The translations under genes and the position numbers were made by a program. From an uncultured Eubacterium sp. (GTDB taxonomy: Bacteria; Bacillota; Clostridia; Lachnospirales; Lachnospiraceae): a stretch of 33,765 bases of DNA. Location of the stretch: NCBI GenBank assembly GCA_900551945.1, contig URYE01000023.1:1-33765 (forward strand), read 5' to 3'. Below, piece after piece: positions 17,307 to 26,149 of the stretch. Under the pieces are notes generated by a model. The model had not been told where the DNA came from, did no database searches, and saw nothing but the letters and a program-made list of their open reading frames with translations. Each line of letters starts with the position of its first letter. Positions within the stretch are counted from its first letter, which is position 1.

Positions 17307-18683
17307 ATGAAACTTTGGGGCGGACGCTTCACAAAAGAAACTGACCAACTTGTTAATAACTTTAATGCTTCTATATCATTTGACCAGAAGTTCTTTAGAC
17401 AGGATATTCGTGGAAGTATTGCACATGCTTATATGCTCGGCAATCAAGGTATAATTACAAAGGAAGAAAGCAAGCAAATTCAAGACGGTCTTAAAGGTAT
17501 TCTTAGCGATATTGAAAATGGTAAACTTGAAATAACAGACGAATATGAAGATATACATACATTTATGGAAGCTACTCTTATTGAAAGAATTGGCGATGTT
17601 GGTAAAAAGCTTCATACAGGAAGAAGTCGTAATGACCAAGTTGCTCTTGATATGCGTCTTTATACTCGTGATGAAGTATTAAAGGTCGACGAAGAAGTTA
17701 AGGAGCTTATGATTGTTATTCTCCGTATTATGAAGGAAAATCTTGAAACATATATGCCAGGCTTTACACATCTTCAAAAAGCACAGCCTGTTACTGTAGC
17801 TCATCACTTTGGTGCTTACTTTGAAATGTTTAAACGTGACAGAAGCCGACTTTCTGATATTTACAAGAGAATGAATTACTGTCCTTTAGGTGCTGGCGCA
17901 CTTGCAGGAACTACATATCCTCTTGACAGAGAACTTACTGCTTCTTTATTAGGTTTTTATGGCCCTACTCTTAATAGTATGGACTCTGTTTCTGATAGAG
18001 ATTATTTGATTGAATTTTTAAGTGCATTGTCTACTATTATGATGCACCTTAGCAGATTTTCTGAAGAAATCTGTATCTGGAACTCTAATGAATATAAGTT
18101 TATTGAGTTAGACGACGCTTACAGCACTGGTAGTTCTATTATGCCACAGAAGAAAAACCCTGATATTGCAGAGCTTGTAAGGGGAAAGACAGGTCGTGTA
18201 TACGGTTCTCTTATGAGTCTTCTTACTACTATGAAGGGTATTCCTCTTGCTTACAACAAGGATATGCAGGAAGATAAGGAACTTTCTTTTGACGCATTTG
18301 ACACTGTTAAAGGCTGTGTAAGACTTTTTAGAGGTATGATTGACACTATGAAGTTTAATGACAAGAGAATGGAGGACAGCGCAAAGCATGGCTTTACTAA
18401 TGCTACTGACGCAGCAGATTATCTTGTTAAGAAAGGTGTTCCATTTAGAGATGCTCATGGTATTGTAGGTCAGCTTGTACTTCACTGTCTTGACAAGGGT
18501 ATTGCACTTGACGATATGTCACTTGAAGAATACAAAGCTATTAGCCCTGTCTTTGAAAATGATATCTACGAAGCTATCAGCCTTAAGACTTGTGTTGAAA
18601 AACGACTTACTCTCGGCGCACCAGGGCCAGAAGCTATGAAAAATGTAATTGCTATATATGATGAATACATAGCTAATAACTAA
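17307..18683 (+). CDS. argH: Argininosuccinate lyase
   Basis: This 458-residue enzyme splits argininosuccinate into arginine and fumarate, the last step of arginine synthesis. It begins [13 protein letters not shown], and the catalytic mobile loop [12 protein letters not shown] is at residues 275-286 with its conserved serines. [12 protein letters not shown] near 106-117 and the HTHLQ-like FTHLQKAQP near 151 are further superfamily motifs. Length is standard. GGAGG (17293-17297) is 9 nt before the ATG. No argG or other arginine gene is in the window. The gene follows yfhO closely and may be read from the same transcript, although ACTATAAT at 17277-17284 could also serve as a -10 box. Confidence 0.97.
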   Translation: MKLWGGRFTKETDQLVNNFNASISFDQKFFRQDIRGSIAHAYMLGNQGIITKEESKQIQDGLKGILSDIENGKLEITDEYEDIHTFMEATLIERIGDVGKKLHTGRSRNDQVALDMRLYTRDEVLKVDEEVKELMIVILRIMKENLETYMPGFTHLQKAQPVTVAHHFGAYFEMFKRDRSRLSDIYKRMNYCPLGAGALAGTTYPLDRELTASLLGFYGPTLNSMDSVSDRDYLIEFLSALSTIMMHLSRFSEEICIWNSNEYKFIELDDAYSTGSSIMPQKKNPDIAELVRGKTGRVYGSLMSLLTTMKGIPLAYNKDMQEDKELSFDAFDTVKGCVRLFRGMIDTMKFNDKRMEDSAKHGFTNATDAADYLVKKGVPFRDAHGIVGQLVLHCLDKGIALDDMSLEEYKAISPVFENDIYEAISLKTCVEKRLTLGAPGPEAMKNVIAIYDEYIANN

Positions 18684-18788
18684 GCACAAAAATTTGCTAA
18701 TACTTATTAGCTATGGAGTTGTCGCAATAACTAAATCTATATTTTGTATACATTTTCTTATTGTGACAATTCTAAGTTATTGCGACAA
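18670..18788. repeat. Cluster of inverted repeats behind argH
   Basis: TAGCTAATAA (18670-18679, inside the argH 3' end) pairs perfectly with TTATTAGCTA (18704-18713). Just after it, TTGTCGCAATAACT (18719-18732) pairs perfectly with AGTTATTGCGACAA (18775-18788). A variant, TTATTGTGACAATT, lies between them near 18759-18772 and could compete for the left arm. None is followed by a T run on the plus strand, so terminator function is less likely than for the hairpin at 18836. Small repeats of mobile origin or mRNA 3'-end structures are possible. Confidence 0.6.
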
Positions 18789-18835
18789 TTGCCAAAGTCT
18801 TGTACAATCACAAACTTTTCTTTGTTGTTTCGCAT

Positions 18836-18883
18836 AAAAAAGGCAGATTATGTTATTTTTTGTTTAACATAATCTGCCTTTTT
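18836..18883. terminator. Bidirectional Rho-independent terminator between argH and the topoisomerase A gene
   Basis: A perfect 19-bp stem (18837-18855 with 18865-18883) has a 9-nt loop. The stem core is GGCAGATTATGTTA, with A runs on one side and T runs on the other, so it works for both convergent transcripts. The remaining 18884-19023 is AT-rich with no recognisable gene. Confidence 0.92.
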
Positions 18884-19023
18884 CTTATACTATCAAATTG
18901 CTTCTACTTATATTTCATTAATATAATTCTAATTGTACATCTGTGGTATCATTCTACATATAAAGAAGTAGTCTTTTCACACATCTTTATAATTTTAAAA
19001 TAAATTGATAATAACTTATTTAA

Positions 19024-21330
19024 TTATCGAACTTTAGTCCCTTTTGAATCCCTATGTGTAAGCTTTATCTTAGAAAATTCTAATTTTTTACCTTTATGCT
19101 CAATGGTTACTGTATCTGTATCCGTCAACAAATACACATCTTTTATGAAATCGTCTTTTCCTAACTTTAAGCCCCTTACACCTATTGCTGACTTTTTCTT
19201 TTGTGGAATGTCAGACAATGGGAACTTTATAAATACTCCCTGCTCAGTTTGCAATATTACATTTTGCTCACTTATTATTTCTTCCTCTTCTTTTACAACT
19301 CCGTCTATAGAAAACTTTGAAAATACTTCAAGCTTTGCGTCAGTATCATAGATACACACTATACTGTCATTATCTTGAAGCTTTGTAGAAGCTACTGTTC
19401 GCTTTGAAGCTTCAAATTCTGATGCGTCAACTAGCTTTACCATCCCCATCTTTGTTACAAACAACATCTTCTTTTCTTTTATATCATTAGACGCACAAAG
19501 ATAAATTATATTTTCACCACTACTGTCGTAATTACCAAGATTGTCAATTGGTGTTCCCTTATCTCTAAACCTTGTAAATGGAATATCTAACACCTTTATC
19601 TGATGAAGATTGCCATTGTCAGTAAAAATGTATATCTTATCTGTATTTAAGCACTTAAAAATATACTTATTCTCTTTGTGAACTGCTTCTTTGTTACGTT
19701 CATATGCTGACATATCTATAGTTTTGGCATATCCAAATCTATCCATGATAAACATAACTTCTTGTTCTGCAACTTCTTTTTCCTTGAATACTGCTTCTTT
19801 TCCGTCTTCAATTACAGTTCTTCTTTCAACAGCATATTCCTTTTTAATCTTTAAAAGGTCGGCTTTAATTACCTTTGCCATTTCTTTTTTACTGCCAAGA
19901 ATTTTTTCATACTTAGCAATCTTAGCAAGACACTCATCATATTCTTTTTGAAGTGCAAGAATTTCAAGACCGATTAACTTGTAAAGTCGCATTTCAAGAA
20001 TAGCTGTGGCTTGTCTTTCAGTAAAGGAAAGCTTTGACGCTCTTTTTTGTGAAGCTGATGACTTAAACTTAATCTCGTCTGTGTTGCCATTTACAAGACA
20101 TTCTTTTGCCATTTTAAGATTTTTACTGCCTCTTAATATCTCAATAATAAGGTCAATAATATCACACGCCTTGATAAGTCCTTCTTTAATTTCTTTGTTA
20201 TCAAGTTCTTTTTTAAGAAGTGTGTTGTATTTTCTTGTATTAAGCTCATATTGGAAATTAATATGGTGTTCTATAATCTTTTTAATTCCAAGAGTTTCCG
20301 GCTTTCCATCAACTATTGCAAGCATATTCACACCAAATGTATCTTCAAGCTTAGTCTTTTTATATAAAAGATTGATAAGGTTGTCTACATCGGCATTTTT
20401 CTTTAATTCAAGAACAATTCTTATTCCTTCTTTTGATGACTCATTAGAAATGTCAACGACATCACTAGCTTTTTTATCTTCTATAAGGTCAACGACATCT
20501 GAAATAAACTTACCAATATTAGCACCTACCATAGTGTAAGGTATTTGTGTAATTACAAGCTTATCCCTGTCAGAACGCCTTTTGCCCGGCTCAAATTCCA
20601 CCTTGCCACGCAGTTTTATTTTACCTGTACCACTTTCATATATGCCAAGAAGTTCCTTTTTGTTGACTACTAGTCCGCCTGTTGGAAAATCTGGACCTTG
20701 ACAGTATGTCATAAGTTCTTCTGTTGTTATTTCTTCGTTATCCATATATGCACATACGGCATCAACAACTTCACCTAGATTGTGAGTAGGTATATTTGTT
20801 GTCATACCAACTGCAATACCGTCAGCTCCATTTACCAAAAGATTAGGCACTCTTACGGGCAATACTTCTGGTTCTTTTTCTGTTTCATCAAAGTTAGGAA
20901 CAAAGTCAACTACATCTTTATCAAGGTCTGCAAGGTATACGTCTTGTGTAAATTTCTTTAACTTCGCTTCTGTATATCGCATTGCTGCTGCCCCATCGCC
21001 CTCAATAGAGCCAAAGTTACCATGTCCGTCAACAAGTGCCATTCCCTTTTTAAAATCTTGTGAAAGTACTACAAGTGTTTCATAAATTGAACTGTCGCCA
21101 TGTGGATGAAACTTACCCATTGTGTCACCAACAATACGAGCAGACTTTCTATGTGGCTTGTCATAATTTAAACCAAGCTGGTCCATCGCATAAAGCACTC
21201 GTCTTTGAACTGGTTTTAAACCATCTCTTGCGTCAGGAAGTGCTCTTGCTGTGATTACACTCATTGAATAATCAATGTAAGACTTCTGCATTAACTCAGA
21301 ATACTCAGTCTTAATAATCTGTTCTGCCAT
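19024..21330 (-). CDS. parC: Type IIA topoisomerase subunit A (ParC/GyrA paralogue)
   Basis: The 768-residue protein has the GyrA/ParC breakage-rejoining core: ALPDARDGLKPVQRR, HPHGDSSIYE at residues 75-84, and catalytic Tyr119 in AAMRYTEAKL. A beta-pinwheel C-terminal domain covers about 510-768. Ser80 and Glu84 fall at the same positions as in E. coli ParC and are the wild-type quinolone-binding residues. The C-terminal domain lacks the canonical GyrA box (QRRGGKG-like); the nearest matches are FRDKGTPI and GVRGLKLG. That favours a topoisomerase IV-type decatenase over a supercoiling gyrase. GGAG is 6 nt before the ATG. Its partner B gene lies upstream, 159 nt away. The gyrase/topo IV split should be settled with the genome's other copy. 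Confidence 0.85.
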   Translation of the reverse strand: MAEQIIKTEYSELMQKSYIDYSMSVITARALPDARDGLKPVQRRVLYAMDQLGLNYDKPHRKSARIVGDTMGKFHPHGDSSIYETLVVLSQDFKKGMALVDGHGNFGSIEGDGAAAMRYTEAKLKKFTQDVYLADLDKDVVDFVPNFDETEKEPEVLPVRVPNLLVNGADGIAVGMTTNIPTHNLGEVVDAVCAYMDNEEITTEELMTYCQGPDFPTGGLVVNKKELLGIYESGTGKIKLRGKVEFEPGKRRSDRDKLVITQIPYTMVGANIGKFISDVVDLIEDKKASDVVDISNESSKEGIRIVLELKKNADVDNLINLLYKKTKLEDTFGVNMLAIVDGKPETLGIKKIIEHHINFQYELNTRKYNTLLKKELDNKEIKEGLIKACDIIDLIIEILRGSKNLKMAKECLVNGNTDEIKFKSSASQKRASKLSFTERQATAILEMRLYKLIGLEILALQKEYDECLAKIAKYEKILGSKKEMAKVIKADLLKIKKEYAVERRTVIEDGKEAVFKEKEVAEQEVMFIMDRFGYAKTIDMSAYERNKEAVHKENKYIFKCLNTDKIYIFTDNGNLHQIKVLDIPFTRFRDKGTPIDNLGNYDSSGENIIYLCASNDIKEKKMLFVTKMGMVKLVDASEFEASKRTVASTKLQDNDSIVCIYDTDAKLEVFSKFSIDGVVKEEEEIISEQNVILQTEQGVFIKFPLSDIPQKKKSAIGVRGLKLGKDDFIKDVYLLTDTDTVTIEHKGKKLEFSKIKLTHRDSKGTKVR

Positions 21331-21421
21331 TTATATCTCCATTTCTTTACATATTAATATTATAATAAATTTCTACTACTTTTCAGTTTTTCACTTTTGC
21401 TAATATCTGTCTAGTTAAAAC

Positions 21422-21475
21422 AAACTTTTATTGCAACAAACAATAATAAAAATTAAGCTGTTACAATAAAAGTTT
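21422..21475. other. Hairpin between the two topoisomerase genes
   Basis: AAACTTTTATTGCAAC (21422-21437) and GTTACAATAAAAGTTT (21460-21475) are complementary at 15 of 16 positions, with a G-U at the odd one in one orientation. The loop is 22 nt. It lies in the 159-nt gap between the B and A genes. It could trim or partly terminate the message, but the stem is AU-rich and lacks a clear T run. Confidence 0.5.
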
Positions 21476-21489
21476 ATAAATCACCACAA

Positions 21490-23421
21490 TTATGCGTCAA
21501 TCTCTGCTTCATCAGCATGAGCATAGATAAATTGCTTTCTCGGTGGAACTTCACTTCCCATAAGCATAGATGTAACGTAAGCTGCCATCTTAGCATCTTC
21601 AATTTCTACTTGCTTTAAAATTCTTGTTTCAGGATTAAGTGTAGTTTCCCAAAGCTGCTCTGGGTCCATCTCCCCAAGACCTTTATATCTTTGAAGTGTA
21701 AATGAACCACTTGTATGCTTCTTTCTATAACGTTCAAGTGCTTTATCATCATACAGATATTCTGCTTTTGCACCTTTTGTCTTACTCTTTTTAGGCTCTG
21801 CTCTATAAAGTGGTGGTGTTGCAAGGTAGACATGACCTTGATTAATAAGCTCTGGCATAAATCTATAGAAAAATGTAAGTAAAAGTGTGTCAATATGCGC
21901 ACCATCAACATCGGCATCTGTCATAATAATAATTTTATTATATCGTAATTTTGAAATGTCAAAGTCATTGCCGTAACCCTCAAGGAAGCCACAGCCAAAC
22001 GAATTAATCATTGTCTTAATCTCGGCATTTGCAAGCACTTTGTCAATTCCTGCTTTTTCAACATTAAGTATTTTACCTCGTATTGGAAGTATGGCTTGTG
22101 TACGTCTATTTCTCGCAGTCTTAGCAGAACCACCCGCAGAGTCACCCTCTACAATAAACACTTCACATTCTTCTGGGTTACGACTTTCGCAGTTAGCAAG
22201 CTTACCGTTGCTGTCAATTGAAAACTTAGGCTTTGATAACATATTAGTTTTCGCCTTTTCTTCGGCTTTTCTAATCTTAGCAGACTTTTCAGCACACGCA
22301 ATAACAGCCTTTAATTCATCAAGGTTCTTGTCAAAATACAATTGAATTTCATCATTTGTTACAGAGCTTACAACTGTTCCTGCATCTGGATTATCAAGCT
22401 TAGTTTTTGTCTGACCCTCAAAACGTGGTTCAGGATGCTTTACTGCAACAATGGCTGTCATACCATTTCTTACATCCATACCAGTAAAGTTGTTGTCCTT
22501 GTCCTTTAATATGCCAAGCTCTCTTGCATACTGATTAATTATAGATGTAAACTTTGTCTTAAAACCAGTAATGTGAGTACCACCTTCTTGTGTATAGATG
22601 TTATTACAAAAGCCAAGAATATTTTCTTCAAATTCATTGACATATTGAAAAGCCACTTCAACTTCTATTCCCGACTCACTCTTTTTAAAATAAACTATAT
22701 CACTTACTGTTTCTTTTCCGTTATTTAAGTCCTTAACATAAGCCTTTATACCATCTTCTTCGTGGTATGTTACACTTTCTTCACTTCCTTGTCTACTATC
22801 CTTAAATATTATAGTAAGCCCCGGATTTAAGTAGGCTGTTTCGTGAAGACGGCTCTTTATTGCTTCTGCCTTGAACCTTGTCTTTTCAAATATTTCTCCA
22901 TCGGGTAAAAACGTTACTTTAGTTCCTGTATCGTTCTTTCTACAAGTTCCAATTTTTTCAAGAGGTGCTGTTGCTTTTCCCCTTTCATAACGTTGTTTAT
23001 ATACGCCACCATCAACTCTTATCTCAACTTCAAGCCATACAGAAAGCGCATTAACAACTGACGCACCAACACCATGCAAACCACCTGATATCTTATATCC
23101 ACCGTCACCGAACTTTCCACCTGCGTGTAATACTGTAAATACTACTTCTACCGCAGGAATACCGGCTTTAGGGTGTATACCTATTGGAATACCTCTACCA
23201 TTATCTTTGATTGTCGCTGTTCCATCATCGTTAAGAGTAACTTCTATTGTTGTACAATACCCTGCTAAATGTTCATCTACTGCATTATCAGCTATTTCAT
23301 ATATAAGATGATTAAGTCCTTTCGTTCCAACACTTCCTATATACATTCCCGGTCTTTTTCTTACAGCTTCAAGACCTTCAAGTATGGAAATGCTTGACGC
23401 ATCATATTTATTTTGTGCCAT
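21490..23421 (-). CDS. parE: Type IIA topoisomerase subunit B (ParE/GyrB paralogue)
   Basis: The 643-residue subunit supplies ATP-driven strand passage. GHKL ATPase motifs are clear: YEIADNAVDEHLAG, DNGRGIP, and GGKFGDGGYKISGGLHGVGASVVNALS. The transducer is followed by TOPRIM motifs EGDSAGGSAK and DADVDGAHI and the C-terminal tail QRYKGLGEMDPEQLWETT. Its length is that of Gram-positive GyrB/ParE. It starts MAQNKYDASSISILEGLEAVRKRPGMYIGS. The ribosome binding region is identical over more than 20 nt to that of the A gene downstream. It is the sixth gene of a run that starts with maf. I call it ParE only because its partner lacks a GyrA box, and GyrB remains possible. Confidence 0.85.
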   Translation of the reverse strand: MAQNKYDASSISILEGLEAVRKRPGMYIGSVGTKGLNHLIYEIADNAVDEHLAGYCTTIEVTLNDDGTATIKDNGRGIPIGIHPKAGIPAVEVVFTVLHAGGKFGDGGYKISGGLHGVGASVVNALSVWLEVEIRVDGGVYKQRYERGKATAPLEKIGTCRKNDTGTKVTFLPDGEIFEKTRFKAEAIKSRLHETAYLNPGLTIIFKDSRQGSEESVTYHEEDGIKAYVKDLNNGKETVSDIVYFKKSESGIEVEVAFQYVNEFEENILGFCNNIYTQEGGTHITGFKTKFTSIINQYARELGILKDKDNNFTGMDVRNGMTAIVAVKHPEPRFEGQTKTKLDNPDAGTVVSSVTNDEIQLYFDKNLDELKAVIACAEKSAKIRKAEEKAKTNMLSKPKFSIDSNGKLANCESRNPEECEVFIVEGDSAGGSAKTARNRRTQAILPIRGKILNVEKAGIDKVLANAEIKTMINSFGCGFLEGYGNDFDISKLRYNKIIIMTDADVDGAHIDTLLLTFFYRFMPELINQGHVYLATPPLYRAEPKKSKTKGAKAEYLYDDKALERYRKKHTSGSFTLQRYKGLGEMDPEQLWETTLNPETRILKQVEIEDAKMAAYVTSMLMGSEVPPRKQFIYAHADEAEIDA

Positions 23422-23450
23422 TTATATCTCCATTTCTTACCACTAATTTA

Positions 23451-24446
23451 TTACTTTCCAAAATAACTTTCAAATATATTAGAGAAATTCACATCAAGAA
23501 CTGCTGCCCCTGACATGCTTTTATTTTTCCAAACCTTATTATTAAACTCTACATATATAGAAGTTTCAAAATCTTTAAAAGCTTCATTAAAATAAGTAAG
23601 CTTCTTTTCATCTGCAATACTTGCTTTATTAGCTTCTGTCTTAGCTTTTTCGTTGTCACTTACACATTTTATAATGTAGTACTTTTCATCTGCAGATACA
23701 ATTTTACTTACTTCTCCGCTTTTTAAATCAAATGCTGCTTTTTCAAATGCCTCGTCCATTTCGCCTCTTTTTAATACACATTCATAATCTGTGGTATTGC
23801 TATACTTAGACATTACTGAATAAAATACTTCGCCATCATCAAGTTCTTGTTTGGCAGCAGTAATATCATTTTGATTGTCACATACTATATACTGTACATT
23901 AATAACTCTTGCGTCATCTGCACTAATTTCATCAACTATTGTTGAAGTCATATCATCAAAAAGTGTCTTTGCCACCGCAAACTCAGTAAACATCTTTTCC
24001 ATCTTTTCCTGTGTAAGACCAAGTGAATTCTTCTTATCATCACTTAATTTTTCAAGATATTCTTTTGCGGCATTTTCTACATTTTCCTTTTGAACACGAC
24101 TAAGCACCACACCTCTTTGCTTTGCATAGACATTCATACATCTAACTCGTATAAGTTTAGTTCTTATCTGGTCTTTTGCATAATCTTCAAAGGTTACACC
24201 ATCAATAGTCTGACTCCAAATGTCACTACCAAATACATCTTCATATTCTGACTTTGCATCTGACATTAAGATATCAGCTTCATAAGTTGGTGTCTTTTGA
24301 TTTTTAGCATTTAAAATGGTATTTTTACCAAGACCTGTTGAAATATATATAATACTTCCGTTAAAGAACTTGATATATACAGCAAAAAGCGCAACAATAA
24401 GTACTGCCACAGCTATACCTATTATGCTTTTACTCATTCTTTTCAT
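23451..24446 (-). CDS. Membrane-anchored SurA/PrsA-like foldase with degenerate parvulin domain
   Basis: The 331-residue protein has an N-terminal membrane anchor (residues 8-27), with no lipobox Cys after it. A SurA-N-like helical region (about 60-165) is followed by a PPIC/parvulin-like segment (about 180-270), with VINVQYIVCDNQND..AKQELDDGEVFYSVMSKYS and KSGEVSKIVSADEKYYIIKCV. These patterns suggest an extracytoplasmic chaperone or peptidyl-prolyl isomerase. The usual parvulin active-site His residues are not evident: the first strand has VQYIVCD where HILV is common, so catalytic activity is doubtful. GGAGG is 6 nt before the ATG. It lies 15 nt after rlmH and 29 nt before the topoisomerase B gene. 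Confidence 0.72.
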   Translation of the reverse strand: MKRMSKSIIGIAVAVLIVALFAVYIKFFNGSIIYISTGLGKNTILNAKNQKTPTYEADILMSDAKSEYEDVFGSDIWSQTIDGVTFEDYAKDQIRTKLIRVRCMNVYAKQRGVVLSRVQKENVENAAKEYLEKLSDDKKNSLGLTQEKMEKMFTEFAVAKTLFDDMTSTIVDEISADDARVINVQYIVCDNQNDITAAKQELDDGEVFYSVMSKYSNTTDYECVLKRGEMDEAFEKAAFDLKSGEVSKIVSADEKYYIIKCVSDNEKAKTEANKASIADEKKLTYFNEAFKDFETSIYVEFNNKVWKNKSMSGAAVLDVNFSNIFESYFGK

Positions 24447-24461
24447 ACAATTCCTCCATTT

Positions 24462-24941
24462 TTATTTATGATATGGCTCATTTTTCATAATTCTATAGCT
24501 TCTATATATCTGTTCTAACAACACAACTCTCATAAGTTGATGTGGAAATGTCATTTTAGAAAAGCTAAGTTTATAATCAGCTCTATCAAGCACTCGCTTG
24601 TCAAGACCTAATGAACCGCCTATCACAAATGTAATATTACTTGTTCCATTAATTCCAAGTTTTTCTATTTTTTGTGACAATTCAACGGAGTCTAACATTT
24701 TGCCTTCTATTGCAAGCGCAATTACATAAGCATCGTCTTTTATTGCTGAAAGTATTCTATCTCCCTCTTTTGCTTTAATATTAAGGTTGACTTGCTCGCC
24801 TGCATTTTCTGGAGTCTTTTCATCTGCAAGTTCTACTATTTCAAGCTTACAGTATCTTGACAATCTTTTTGAATACTCCATAATTGCCTGTGTATAGAAT
24901 TTTTCCTTTATCTTACCAACACAAATAACTGTTATTTTCAA
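24462..24941 (-). CDS. rlmH: 23S rRNA (pseudouridine-1915-N3) methyltransferase
   Basis: RlmH is a SPOUT-class enzyme that methylates pseudouridine 1915 in helix 69 of assembled 70S ribosomes. The 159-residue length is exact for the family. MKITVICVGKIKEKFY opens the protein, LAIEGKMLDS and FVIGGSLGLD form the trefoil-knot SAM site, and LSFSKMTFPHQLMRVVLLEQIYRSYRIMKNEPYHK is the family's C-terminal signature. The start is TTG at 24941, with AGGTG about 6 nt upstream. It is closely spaced with its neighbours, so it is probably co-transcribed. Confidence 0.97.
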   Translation of the reverse strand: MKITVICVGKIKEKFYTQAIMEYSKRLSRYCKLEIVELADEKTPENAGEQVNLNIKAKEGDRILSAIKDDAYVIALAIEGKMLDSVELSQKIEKLGINGTSNITFVIGGSLGLDKRVLDRADYKLSFSKMTFPHQLMRVVLLEQIYRSYRIMKNEPYHK

Positions 24942-24965
24942 ATCTTCACCTGCTTTTGACTTAAT

Positions 24966-25229
24966 TTATGCTTCAACCACAAAGTAATGACCATCTTCAA
25001 GCTTAAATACTTCTAAAGCATCTTCTAATTCTTCGTTAGACATACCCTCAACGTCCATTCCTTCTTCATCGAGATATTCTCTTACTTCGTCAATTGAGTC
25101 AAACACCTGAGCAAAACAGTCTTCTAAAAATTCCTTTGCTTCTTCTATTGTTGTAGCTACCGGTTCATCAAAAAGCTTTCCTTGCTCCTTTAAAAATACT
25201 TCTGCACAACTTTCAAGATATTCTCCCAT
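24966..25229 (-). CDS. Small acidic conserved-type protein of unknown function
   Basis: The 87-residue product is strongly acidic (many Glu/Asp) and predicted mostly helical, ending in EVFKLEDGHYFVVEA. I do not recognise a characterised family. From memory, short acidic Clostridia proteins like it are sometimes labelled glyoxalase, but no VOC metal-binding motif is visible, so that label should not be trusted. It sits between the HAD phosphatase and rlmH with 45- and 24-nt gaps, and codon use matches its neighbours. The ATG lacks a close ribosome binding site. AAAGG lies about 30 nt upstream, separated from the ATG by a small hairpin, CTAGT-ataa-ACTAG (25239-25252). Confidence 0.75.
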   Translation of the reverse strand: MGEYLESCAEVFLKEQGKLFDEPVATTIEEAKEFLEDCFAQVFDSIDEVREYLDEEGMDVEGMSNEELEDALEVFKLEDGHYFVVEA

Positions 25230-25274
25230 TTTATTAACCGACTAGTTTATACTAGCTTTTCCTTTCTTAAATTT

Positions 25275-26060
25275 TTATAATGTTCCATTATTCATAAGAT
25301 TAATCAAAGTATCTTCTACTTTATAACAAGTATATTTTCCATGAAGTTTAATGTCATCGACTGCCTTTTCCATAACGTAAGGTTCTCCTACACTGTCAAG
25401 CATTTCAATATCATTATAATTATCACCAAATGCCATACACTCAGATTTATCAATACAAAGGGCTTCTTGTACTTGCTTTATTGCATTTCCTTTATTTACA
25501 GAGCTTTCCATAAAATCAAGATAGAGTTGCCCTGATACTACGGCACTTACCTTGTCACTCCATTTACTCTGAAAATAATCCTTAGAGTTGTCAATCCCAG
25601 ACAAATCACAAACTGCTATTTTTAAAATATCTTCTTGTATTTGACTAAAATCATCAACTATCTTTGTCTTATACTTAACAATCTTTGTCATTCTGTCGTA
25701 GTATTCCTTAGTTTTAGGCTTAATATACGCCACATCTTCTCCAGAAATTAACACTTCACAATTAGGTTGTTTCATTACATCTTCAATGATTTCAAGTGCA
25801 AGGTCTTTATTCATTGCATTTTTTACAATAGTATTTCCCTTGTATTTTACTAATGCACCATTTTCACCTATATACATAAGCTTATCAGCTATTGATGAAA
25901 ATAACGTTCTAAGGCTATTTATCTGACGACCACTTGCAGGAGCAAAAATATACCCCATATCAACAATTCTGTCAATCGTTTTTATTAAAGAAGCATCAAC
26001 TGACTGCGCTCCATTAAGAAGTATTGTTCCATCTAAATCACTTGCAATTAACTTTATCAT
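25275..26060 (-). CDS. Cof-type HAD-IIB family phosphatase
   Basis: The 261-residue cytosolic hydrolase has HAD motif I SDLDGTIL (residues 7-14, nucleophile Asp8 and acid Asp10), motif II in FAPASGR, motif III Lys near residue 190 (SVNKGNAI) and motif IV MAFGDNYNDIEML. A C2B-type cap lies between motifs II and III. Such enzymes dephosphorylate sugar phosphates, flavin or PLP-type substrates; the substrate cannot be told here. GGAG is 6 nt before the ATG. It lies 89 nt after maf, and that gap holds a small hairpin (CTTGTAA 26088-26094 with TTACAAG 26101-26107). Confidence 0.9.
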   Translation of the reverse strand: MIKLIASDLDGTILLNGAQSVDASLIKTIDRIVDMGYIFAPASGRQINSLRTLFSSIADKLMYIGENGALVKYKGNTIVKNAMNKDLALEIIEDVMKQPNCEVLISGEDVAYIKPKTKEYYDRMTKIVKYKTKIVDDFSQIQEDILKIAVCDLSGIDNSKDYFQSKWSDKVSAVVSGQLYLDFMESSVNKGNAIKQVQEALCIDKSECMAFGDNYNDIEMLDSVGEPYVMEKAVDDIKLHGKYTCYKVEDTLINLMNNGTL

Positions 26061-26149
26061 AAAATCTCCATTAATTAATTTTAATTACTTGTAAATTCTC
26101 TTACAAGCACTGACCTTGTCTTTTTGCTCATATAAATAAAAGTGAAAAC

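Noticed and set aside
18800..19003. 67-codon open frame on the plus strand after argH
   Set aside because: It runs through the argH terminator stem, has no ribosome binding site and has low-complexity hydrophobic content from AT-rich DNA.
20006..20539. Long plus-strand frame inside the topoisomerase A gene
   Set aside because: It is antisense to a fully conserved protein and is one of many such shadows over the minus-strand genes.
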